A stretch of 17,870 nt of DNA from Moraxellaceae bacterium. Lineage in GTDB: Bacteria > Pseudomonadota > Gammaproteobacteria > Pseudomonadales > Ketobacteraceae. Shown here in pieces: positions 10,433 through 17,400 of this stretch (positions within the stretch are counted from its first letter, which is position 1; every line of letters starts with the position of its first letter). The notes below the pieces were generated by a model. That model ran no database searches and was not told the DNA's origin. It saw only the letters and a program-made list of their open reading frames with translations. Both the position numbers and the translations under genes were made by a program. The DNA is taken from positions 1-17,870 of the forward strand of contig NVVG01000032.1 in the NCBI GenBank assembly GCA_002402125.1. Reading direction: 5' to 3'.

Positions 10433-10462
10433 ATTATCGCATAAAACCCCCCATTTCGACAA
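10433..10462 (-). promoter_or_regulatory. Candidate sigma70 promoter for gltBD
   Basis: The minus strand has TTGTCG (complement of 10457-10462), an 18-nt spacer and GATAAT (complement of 10433-10438), with a TGC just before the -10 box as in extended -10 promoters. Transcription would begin near 10426 and leave a long leader of about 254 nt before gltB. Other, closer promoters could exist, but I found none with both boxes as good. Confidence 0.45.
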
Positions 10463-10539
10463 ATTTCTTATCGGTCTTAGACACAGTGACTGGATATATG
10501 ACCAGTAATCGAGTGTTTATCAAGGACTGACTATCTTCT

Positions 10540-10576
10540 ATATAAGTATCTTCGCTGTCTGTATAGATATTGATAT
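10540..10576. promoter_or_regulatory. Imperfect inverted repeat, possible ArsR operator
   Basis: ATATAAGTATCT at 10540-10551 and AGATATTGATAT at 10565-10576 are inverted copies matching at 10 of 12 positions, separated by 13 nt. The right arm covers the -35 box of the arsR promoter, where a bound repressor would block RNA polymerase. AT-rich imperfect inverted repeats of about 12 bp per arm are typical for ArsR/SmtB regulators, though usually with shorter spacing. The assignment is an inference from place and symmetry. Confidence 0.4.
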
Positions 10577-10597
10577 ATTTGGTTACCCAACTATAAT
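10570..10597 (+). promoter_or_regulatory. Strong sigma70 promoter of arsR, start point almost at the ATG
   Basis: TTGATA (10570-10575), a 16-nt spacer and a perfect TATAAT (10592-10597) form a near-consensus promoter. The -10 box ends only 8 nt before the arsR ATG at 10606, so transcription should begin about 0-3 nt upstream of the start codon, giving a leaderless or nearly leaderless arsR mRNA with no room for a Shine-Dalgarno. If this is the only promoter, the whole arsR-GAPDH-arsJ unit depends on it. Confidence 0.75.
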
Positions 10598-10605
10598 GCG
10601 GGGCC

Positions 10606-10965
10606 ATGAAAATTAATGATTACACCACACTATTTAAAGCCCTCTCCGAGCCGGTTCGTTTGCGAATACTGTATTTGCTATTGGAACAAGGTGAACTCTG
10701 TGTCTGTGACTTGGTGGAAGCGTTAGCGTTGTCACAAAGTGTCGTGTCTCGACATTTGGCCTATCTTCGCAATAGCGATCTGTTGTTGACTCGAAGAGAG
10801 GGGGTATGGATGTATTACCAAGTCGATCATGCTCATTCATTTAGCGCGCTGTTATTAACCCAATTTAAGGATAGTGCGCGAGAATCAAAAGAATTGGCTG
10901 ATGATCTGCTGCGTGCTGGTGATCTGTTGCGTATAGCTACGTTGGATCGAGCTAGGTGTAATTAG
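10606..10965 (+). CDS. arsR: ArsR-family metalloregulator, likely arsenite-responsive repressor of the ars cassette
   Basis: The 119-residue protein is a winged helix-turn-helix regulator of the ArsR/SmtB family. The opening FKALSEPVRLRILYLLL and the recognition region SQSVVSRHLAYLR (about residues 43-56) are characteristic. The metal-site motif ELCVCDL is present, with Cys32 and Cys34 at the same positions as in E. coli plasmid R773 and chromosomal ArsR. The third cysteine of that site, normally position 37, is Val here; another Cys lies at 118, next to the C-terminus. In E. coli ArsR two of the cysteines are sufficient for response, so sensing of As(III) remains plausible. It is the first gene of a plus-strand cassette with GAPDH and arsJ (95 bp gap), divergent from gltB, and probably represses its own promoter. 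The start codon is fixed by the -10 box just upstream. Confidence 0.9.
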   Translation: MKINDYTTLFKALSEPVRLRILYLLLEQGELCVCDLVEALALSQSVVSRHLAYLRNSDLLLTRREGVWMYYQVDHAHSFSALLLTQFKDSARESKELADDLLRAGDLLRIATLDRARCN

Positions 10966-10989
10966 TTTCATACAAATCATGAAGCACAT

Positions 10990-11009
10990 TAGGCGTTAAT
11001 AGGCGTTAA
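10990..11009 (+). repeat. Tandem 10-bp direct repeat upstream of the ars GAPDH gene
   Basis: TAGGCGTTAA occurs twice in immediate succession, followed by a further T. It lies in the 95-bp gap between arsR and the GAPDH gene, with a 10-bp perfect palindrome TATACGTATA at 11040-11049 downstream. Function unknown; it may be a recent slippage duplication. Confidence 0.85.
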
Positions 11010-11069
11010 TGATCGGGTTAGAATTCAAATATAGTTGTTTATACGTATATACAATATTAAGTGATAAAA

Positions 11070-12077
11070 ATGACAATTAAAGTAGGTATTAATGGTTTTG
11101 GGCGTATGGGGCGGTTAGCGCTTCGTGCCGCCTGGGCATGGCCTGAATTCGACATAGTGCATGTCAATGAAATTGCGGGTGATAACACTGCGGCAGCGCA
11201 TTTACTGAAATTTGATTCGGTACATGGCACCTGGCCATATGAAATCTCTTCTTTTAGCGGTGGCCTATTGATTGACGGTCAAAAGATAAGCTATTCACAA
11301 AATAGCGCTATAGCGGATACGCCATGGCGGGAACTTGGAGTTGATGTCGTTATCGATTGTACGGGTCAGTTTACGTCTAAGGAGGCGCTGCAGCCTTATC
11401 TTGATCAAGGTGTGCAGAAGGTAGTGGTATCTGCACCGGTTAAAGACGGCCCTTTGAATATCGTAATGGGGGTGAATGACCACCTATACCACGCCAATAA
11501 ACATGACATAGTAACGGCAGCTTCTTGTACCACCAACTGTATTGCGCCAGTGGTCGATGTCATCCAGCGCTGTTTTGGTATTAAGCATGGCTGTATTACC
11601 AGCATCCATGACGTGACCAATACCCAACGTGTACTAGATGAATACCATACGGATTTGCGTCGTGCACGAGCCAGCGGTATGTCATTAATTCCTACCAGTA
11701 CCGGATCGGCTACGGCCATTACTGAGATCTTCCCTGAGTTAGTGGGAAAAATTAATGGCGTTGCGATAAGGGTTCCTCTGGCTAATGCTTCCTTAACGGA
11801 TTGTGTGTTTGAAGTAGAGCAAGCAGTGACGGTCAGTGAGGTTAACGTAGCCTTAAAAGATGCCGCGGATAATCGATTGGCGGGGATACTCGGTTTTGAA
11901 GAAAGGCCATTGGTGTCTATTGATTACACCAACGATACTCGTTCAGGTGTTATTGATGCACTGTCCACTATGGTAATTGATGGTACCCAAGTTAAACTTC
12001 TTGTGTGGTATGACAATGAGATGGGTTACGTTCATCGTATGATGGAGTTAGTAAAAAAAGTCGGGTTGTCATTATAG
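11070..12077 (+). CDS. Arsenate-resistance-type glyceraldehyde-3-phosphate dehydrogenase, partner of ArsJ
   Basis: This 335-residue enzyme has an N-terminal NAD-binding fold ([15 protein letters not shown]) and the catalytic signature [13 protein letters not shown] with the nucleophile at Cys153. C-terminal GAPDH motifs follow, including the [13 protein letters not shown] stretch. In ars operons with arsJ, such a GAPDH uses arsenate in place of phosphate on glyceraldehyde-3-phosphate, giving 1-arseno-3-phosphoglycerate, which ArsJ exports. Its place between arsR and arsJ, 19 bp before arsJ, and its resemblance to that subgroup (for example FDSVHGTW) support this role over housekeeping glycolysis. 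I chose the ATG at 11070; a GTG three codons upstream (11061) is an alternative, but family members begin [12 protein letters not shown]. Only a weak purine-rich stretch precedes the start. The enzyme is cytoplasmic. Confidence 0.92.
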   Translation: MTIKVGINGFGRMGRLALRAAWAWPEFDIVHVNEIAGDNTAAAHLLKFDSVHGTWPYEISSFSGGLLIDGQKISYSQNSAIADTPWRELGVDVVIDCTGQFTSKEALQPYLDQGVQKVVVSAPVKDGPLNIVMGVNDHLYHANKHDIVTAASCTTNCIAPVVDVIQRCFGIKHGCITSIHDVTNTQRVLDEYHTDLRRARASGMSLIPTSTGSATAITEIFPELVGKINGVAIRVPLANASLTDCVFEVEQAVTVSEVNVALKDAADNRLAGILGFEERPLVSIDYTNDTRSGVIDALSTMVIDGTQVKLLVWYDNEMGYVHRMMELVKKVGLSL

Positions 12078-12096
12078 CGAGGTTGAATAGTTAGCC

Positions 12097-13290
12097 ATGA
12101 TACCCAGAGCGTTTCAGCAGTACCTGGTTGTGACCGCAAGCTATTGGGCTTTTACCATCACCGATGGTGCCTTACGAATGCTGGTTGTGTTGTTTTTTCA
12201 TAATTTGGGCTATAGCCCAATTGAAGTCGCAACATTATTTTTGTTGTATGAGTTATTTGGTGTGGTGACAAACCTTGTAGGGGGCTGGTTAGCTGCTCGA
12301 CTTGGACTAAATAGGACAATGCAAGCTGGTTTGATATTACAAATCATCTCGTTGGCGATGTTGTTAGTTGATCAATCAAATCTGACAGTTGTATATGTCA
12401 TGGTTGCTCAAGCGCTATCCGGTATTGCCAAAGATTTAAACAAAATGAGTGCCAAGAGTAGTATCAAACAGCTAGTACCTACGGACGCCCCGGGGCAGCT
12501 TTATCGCTGGGTTTCTTTATTAACAGGTTCAAAAAATGCGTTGAAAGGTTTCGGTTTTTTTCTAGGTGCAATGTTGCTGGCGTTAATAGGATTTCGAAGT
12601 TCTGTTGGTGTCATGGCTTTAGGTTTGAGCGTTGTATTTATTGCTAACTGTTGTTTATTAGACAAAGGTATTGGGAAAACTGCTTTTAAGCCGAAGTTCA
12701 GTGAGGTCTTTTCAACCAGCGCATCCGTTAATCGGTTGTCTGCTGCACGATTATTTCTATTTGGATCCAGGGATGTTTGGTTTGTGGTCGCCTTACCAGT
12801 GTTTTTACAATCCCAGTTGATGTGGAGCCATATGCAGGTTGGGACTTTGTTGGCATTGTGGGTTGTAGGTTATGGCTTTATACAAACCTTAGCCCCCAAA
12901 GTGACCGGGCTTCAGCAAGGAATAATACCCACTGGTAAAACAGCATTGGAGTGGTCCATGTTATTGTTATTGGTGCCACTATTAATCGTGGCGGCGATTT
13001 ATTTGGATTTCTTTGCGGAGCATGCCGTGGTAGTTGGGTTACTAGCATTTGGCGCAGTATTTGCCATAAATTCATCGGTACATTCATTTCTTATTGTTTC
13101 TTATGCGAAAGAGGAGGGGGGATCACTTGATATAGGTTTTTATTATATGGCTAACGCCGCTGGTAGGTTGGTTGGCACCTTGCTCTCTGGCGTTGTTTAT
13201 CAGCAATTTGGATTTGAAGCCTGCTTGTTAGTATCCGCTGTGTTTATCCTATCAGTCAGTATGATTTCTATTGGACTGCCCCGATTTTAG
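12097..13290 (+). CDS. arsJ: ArsJ, major facilitator superfamily exporter of 1-arseno-3-phosphoglycerate
   Basis: The 397-residue product is a hydrophobic inner-membrane protein with roughly twelve membrane segments, as for MFS carriers. The N-terminal segment TDGALRMLVVLFFHNLGYSP and the following LYELFGVVTNLVGGWLAARLG are characteristic of ArsJ, and KDLNKMSAKSSIK in the cytoplasmic loop is also typical. ArsJ exports the unstable organoarsenical made by the adjacent GAPDH; outside the cell it breaks down to arsenate, so the pair acts as an arsenate efflux route that needs no arsenate reductase. The gene follows GAPDH by 19 bp and completes the arsR-GAPDH-arsJ unit. The Shine-Dalgarno is weak (GAGG is about 14 nt away), and coupling to the upstream gene may help. 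No clear terminator follows. Confidence 0.94.
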   Translation: MIPRAFQQYLVVTASYWAFTITDGALRMLVVLFFHNLGYSPIEVATLFLLYELFGVVTNLVGGWLAARLGLNRTMQAGLILQIISLAMLLVDQSNLTVVYVMVAQALSGIAKDLNKMSAKSSIKQLVPTDAPGQLYRWVSLLTGSKNALKGFGFFLGAMLLALIGFRSSVGVMALGLSVVFIANCCLLDKGIGKTAFKPKFSEVFSTSASVNRLSAARLFLFGSRDVWFVVALPVFLQSQLMWSHMQVGTLLALWVVGYGFIQTLAPKVTGLQQGIIPTGKTALEWSMLLLLVPLLIVAAIYLDFFAEHAVVVGLLAFGAVFAINSSVHSFLIVSYAKEEGGSLDIGFYYMANAAGRLVGTLLSGVVYQQFGFEACLLVSAVFILSVSMISIGLPRF

Positions 13291-13385
13291 GTGCAATTTT
13301 AAAAAACCTCGATTGCTTTTGAATCTGAATTCACCAATTTTTATTCAGTGACCATAGACTATTCCCCCTGAAAGTTATGTCGCTG

Positions 13386-13406
13386 AATGTCAATGGCTTT
13401 GACAAT
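13386..13406. promoter_or_regulatory. Inverted repeat covering the -35 box of the sensor operon
   Basis: AATGTCAA (13386-13393) and TTGACAAT (13399-13406) are inverted copies matching at 7 of 8 positions across a 5-nt spacer. The right arm contains the -35 hexamer TTGACA of the promoter described in the next entry. A two-fold symmetric site here would suit a dimeric repressor; the regulator is not identified. Confidence 0.45.
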
Positions 13407-13426
13407 GATGCGTCATCTTCTAGGAT
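13399..13426 (+). promoter_or_regulatory. Candidate sigma70 promoter for the binding-protein/kinase operon
   Basis: A perfect TTGACA (13399-13404), a 16-nt spacer and TAGGAT (13421-13426, 4 of 6) suggest transcription from near 13433, giving a leader of about 26 nt before the ATG at 13459. That start codon has AGGGAA about 7 nt upstream. This would make the two sensor genes independent of the ars promoter. Confidence 0.5.
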
Positions 13427-13458
13427 TGAAGGAGTGTCCACGGTTACAGGGAATAGAA

Positions 13459-14412
13459 ATGAAATATAAATTATGGTTGTTATTTGTTTTGATATTTTGG
13501 ATTCAAGGCTGTGACAAACCAGCACCTTCAACGATAAAGATAGCGATCAATCCATGGCCAGGTTACGAGTTTTTGTATCTGGCTGAAAAGAAAGGCTTTT
13601 TCGAGAAGGTTGGGCTGAATGTTAAGTTAATACAGTTGGTTTCTTTGGCTGATGCGCAGCGCGCCTATATTAATAATCAGGTCGATGGGTTTGCCTCTAC
13701 TATTATTGAGGCGGTGCAGGCCGAGCCACTAGGAGGTAAACCTTTAAAAGTAGTATTGGTTCCAGATTACTCCAATGGAGGGGATGTCATTCTAGCGAAT
13801 AAATCCATTGAGTCTATGAGTGACCTTAAAGGGCGTGTGGTTGGCGCTGAGGTTTCCTCTCTTGGTATATACGTCTTACAGCGAGCATTGACTAAATCTA
13901 ACATGTCGCTTTCAGATGTTACTGTGTTAAACGTAGAGCAATCTGACGGTGAAAGAGAAATTAAGGCCGGTAATATTGATGCTTTTGTCACCTATCCACC
14001 CGTGTCAGTCAAAATGCTTAAATTGGAGGGAGTTCATAAGATCTTTACTAGCGCTCAAATACCTAACGAAATAATTGATACAGTTTCGTTGTCGCAAGAC
14101 GCCATTGATCGTAATCCCGGTGTGGTTAAAAAGTTGCACCAAGCATGGCAGATGGCGTTGGATTATGCGGAAAATAACAAAGAAGAAGCCTATACCTTAA
14201 TGGCTACTCGAGAAGGGATCAGTAAAGAAGAGTTTCAGGATGTATTGAGCGATTTGATGGTGTTAAACGCCATGGATCAAAAGAAATTATTTGAAACGTC
14301 GGATATATTGCAACAGTCGGTGCGAAGTGTTTGTGAGACGTTGGTTCACGTAAATTCGATTGAAGTAAGTTGTGATAAGTACCCAGACATTATCTATCGC
14401 CAAGGTATTTAA
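13459..14412 (+). CDS. Substrate-binding lipoprotein of the NMT1/SsuA/TauA type, probable sensory partner of the adjacent kinase
   Basis: The chosen ATG has AGGGAA about 7 nt upstream and opens a bacterial lipoprotein signal. MKYK leads a hydrophobic stretch and then IQGC with the modified Cys at 18, giving 317 residues; a longer reading from 13387 would bury the signal. The mature part begins TIKIAINPWPGYEFLYLAEKKGFF, typical of periplasmic binding proteins of the NMT1/nitrate-sulfonate-taurine class (PF09084/PF13379-like). Asp19 directly after the lipid Cys would, by the E. coli +2 rule, retain it in the inner membrane facing the periplasm. No ABC permease or ATPase gene is adjacent; 14 bp downstream starts a hybrid histidine kinase. 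I infer that it presents a bound ligand to the kinase rather than feeding a transporter. The ligand cannot be told from sequence, and an orphan importer component remains possible. Confidence 0.82.
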   Translation: MKYKLWLLFVLIFWIQGCDKPAPSTIKIAINPWPGYEFLYLAEKKGFFEKVGLNVKLIQLVSLADAQRAYINNQVDGFASTIIEAVQAEPLGGKPLKVVLVPDYSNGGDVILANKSIESMSDLKGRVVGAEVSSLGIYVLQRALTKSNMSLSDVTVLNVEQSDGEREIKAGNIDAFVTYPPVSVKMLKLEGVHKIFTSAQIPNEIIDTVSLSQDAIDRNPGVVKKLHQAWQMALDYAENNKEEAYTLMATREGISKEEFQDVLSDLMVLNAMDQKKLFETSDILQQSVRSVCETLVHVNSIEVSCDKYPDIIYRQGI

Positions 14413-14426
14413 CCACCGGATTGTCT

Positions 14427-17400
14427 ATGAGACAGGAGTGGCCGTTTAGAAATTCTATTGCTTTGAAGCTGAATCTCCCTATCATCGCTTTTGGCATTTT
14501 AGTACTGCTGGGTGTGGGTTTTGTAGTAAATTATGATGCTCGTAAGGAAATGGATAGATCAGCTCTAAATTACATTAATGGTTTAGCGTCGACGCTATTG
14601 CTAGCGGTGCAATATGACTCTACGCTTTCAAGTTTAACCCGTCTCTTAAGCTTGCAAGCTGCATCAGATGAGATTATTCATTTAAGTGTTGTCTATGCGA
14701 AGGACAATATGGTCATTGCCGATAATTATTCCGAATTTATAGGCAAAGATACTAGTGTATTTGAAAACCCAATTGAGCGGCGCCTAGTAAAGGATTATGT
14801 TGAATCGAAGTATTCGAAAAAATACTATTTTGAAAATGATGTTCTCTATCAATCAGTGGTTGTGCAGTTAATCAATCCTGAAGTTAATCGATTAAGACCG
14901 TATTTGCTTATTTTAAGTTATGATCAGGCAAAAGCGGTAGCTCGAATTCGATGGAATGTGATAAAAATATTCTCTGTTTTCTTTGTGGGGATTTTTTCTG
15001 CTATTTCTCTATCAATTTGGCTTCAAAGAAGAGAGATTGTTTTACCTATACAACGAATAATTTCAGGAATGCTTGGTCAGCAGCGTGGCGAGGATCACAT
15101 AGATATCACATTACCATCTCAGTCCGAGCTGGCTACGTTAGTGTCATGCTACAACTCGGTAAATCGCGAAAAATCATTGGCTGATAACGAGCTTAAAATG
15201 ACTAGGAAGTACATTGATGGTGTTACGGAAAATGCACCGGTACTCCTTGCGTACGTTGGTACGGATAGATGTTATAAATTTGCCAATAAGAGCCATGAGC
15301 GCTGGTTTAAACAAGATAGCTCTTATTTTATCGGCCGAGATATAGGTGAGGTGTTCTTTGAGGATGAGATGTTTTCGGCACAAGTCCAGAAGGTTCTAAG
15401 TGGAGATTCGACATCCTTTGATTATCAGATGAGGGGGGAGGGAAAAGGTAGTAAATCTCTGAAGATTGAGTTTGCGCCAGAGACAGGCGAGCCGGGTGAG
15501 ATTTCGGGTTTCTTCGTTTGTATTGAGGACGTAACACAACTAAAGGAAAATGAAAGCAATATTGCCGAATATGCCCAAGAATTGGAATTTCAAACATGGG
15601 CGCTGGAAGAACAAAAAGAAAAGGCAGAAGAGGCGACGGAAGCTAAGTCAGGTTTTTTGGCAAGTATGAGTCATGAGATAAGAACACCGATGAATGGTGT
15701 GTTGGGGATGCTTGGTTTGCTAATGCGCGAGAAAATGTCCAATCAACAATGCCATTATGCATCATTGGCCCGTTCCAGTGCCGAAGCATTGTTAGTGGTG
15801 ATTAATGATATTTTAGACTTTTCCAAAATAGAGGCTGGCAAGTTGGAGTTGGAGGAGTTGACTATTAATCTAATTCAATTATTTTCAAATGTCTGCGAAA
15901 CGATGGCGTACAGAGCTCAGGATAAAGGGCTGGTGTTAGTGTTGGATATGGTGGATGTTTCACAGACTAATGTGATTGGTGATCCTGCGCGAATTCGTCA
16001 AATATTGATCAATCTCGTGAATAATGCGATTAAGTTTACTGATGTTGGTGACATAGTTGTTCGTGTTGCTACAGAGAAGACCGATCAAGATAACATTGTT
16101 ATGCACTGTTCAATAATAGACTCTGGTGTGGGGATTCCTGAAGAAAAAATACCAATGTTATTTGACTCTTTTTCCCAAGTAGACGCTTCTACGACGCGAA
16201 AATACGGTGGAACAGGGTTAGGATTGGCCATTGTAAAGCAATTGAGTGAGTTGATGGGGGGCGGAGTAAGTGTTCAAAGTACATTGAGTGAGGGGAGTCA
16301 ATTTGATTTTTTCATAATGTTTAGAGACGCTGGGTGTGATGTTTCGGAGGAGAATACCAAACCGTTGGATGCCGTAACCGTTTGTATTAGTCATGAACAT
16401 GCGCAAAGCCGGCGTGTCTTAGCCGCGCAATGTGAGCAATGGGGTGGTGCGGTTGTACTGCATGATAGTGCATTGAGTTTGGCTGAAGTGTTAGAAGGTA
16501 TTTCTGGCTCATCTTTATTGCTAGTACTTGTGGAAGTAGAATCAGTGAGTTTTGATTTCACTGGTGTGGCAAATATTTATCGCCATCATAGCCAAGACAG
16601 GCAGATCTGCATGGTGGCAATCATACCCGCGGGCTGCAAGATAGAAACCGACAAATTAAAGCACGCAGGCTTTTCTGGTTGTCTAGCAATACCATTTAAC
16701 CCCCTCACAATGTTGTCCGTGCTAACGCGATCAAGAGAGGGGGTGGGTTTCGTTGACGATGAGGAAGGCATACTCGTTCCAAGTGAAGATGTAAAAGGAA
16801 TCATGCCTGAGAAAACAGCAAGAATATTATTGGTAGATGATAATGAGATTAATCAGGAACTAGCTCTTATGTTACTGGAGGACATAGGGCTTTCTGCTGA
16901 TGCGGTGGGGAATGGCGTTGAAGCTATTCGTGCACTGGGGAAGGCGCCTACTGATAATCTTTATAGCTTGGTGTTGATGGATTGTCAGATGCCGGAAATG
17001 GATGGTTATGAAGCTACGCGAAAAATACGAAAAAGTGCTAGTGGAAAACATAATGCGGATATTCCAATTATCGCTATGACAGCGAATGCAATGGAGGGGG
17101 ATAGAGAAAAATGCCTTGCTTCAGGAATGAACGATTATCTTACCAAACCCATAGATACGGATCTGTTGATTAATATGTTATCCAAATGGTTAATCGATAA
17201 GCCGGAGCAAGACAGTGAGCTCCCCGGGGGGCGAGATGAGGTGGGTTCCGTGGCCGATGAGTTTGGGGCTGTATTGGGCGAAGTAGAAATATGGGATAAG
17301 AGTAGCCTGCTAAAGCGAGTTAACGGTAGAGCTGAACGTATGTTATCGCTAATCGGTACCTTTGTATCGCACGTGCCGGAAAAGATAGATGTATTGCAAC

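Larger units (their letters stand above)
10173..10605. other. Divergent intergenic region between gltB and arsR
   Basis: This 433-bp region holds promoter candidates for both flanking operons and no convincing conserved gene. On the minus strand it would form a leader of roughly 250 nt for gltB if the candidate promoter at 10433-10462 is used. That leader contains a 37-codon open frame (ATG complement at 10362-10364, stop complement at 10251-10253) without a good ribosome-binding site. A short GC-rich inverted repeat (ATCCCC 10412-10417 with GGGGAT 10429-10434) lies by the gltB start of transcription. On the plus strand the last 70 bases carry the arsR promoter and a possible operator. No tRNA or known riboswitch was recognised. 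Confidence 0.6.

Noticed and set aside
10412..10434. GC-rich inverted repeat ATCCCC/GGGGAT as a terminator or riboswitch
   Set aside because: Six-bp stem with an 11-nt loop and no U run; it overlaps the -10 region of the gltB promoter candidate and matches no known RNA family.
13325..13348. CTGAAT/ATTCAG inverted repeat after arsJ as a terminator
   Set aside because: Only a 6-bp AT-rich stem with a 12-nt loop and no T run after it; it does not meet the form of an intrinsic terminator.
13387..13458. Longer start for the binding-protein gene at 13387
   Set aside because: It would add 24 residues in front of a complete lipoprotein signal, has no ribosome-binding site, and overlaps the promoter candidate.
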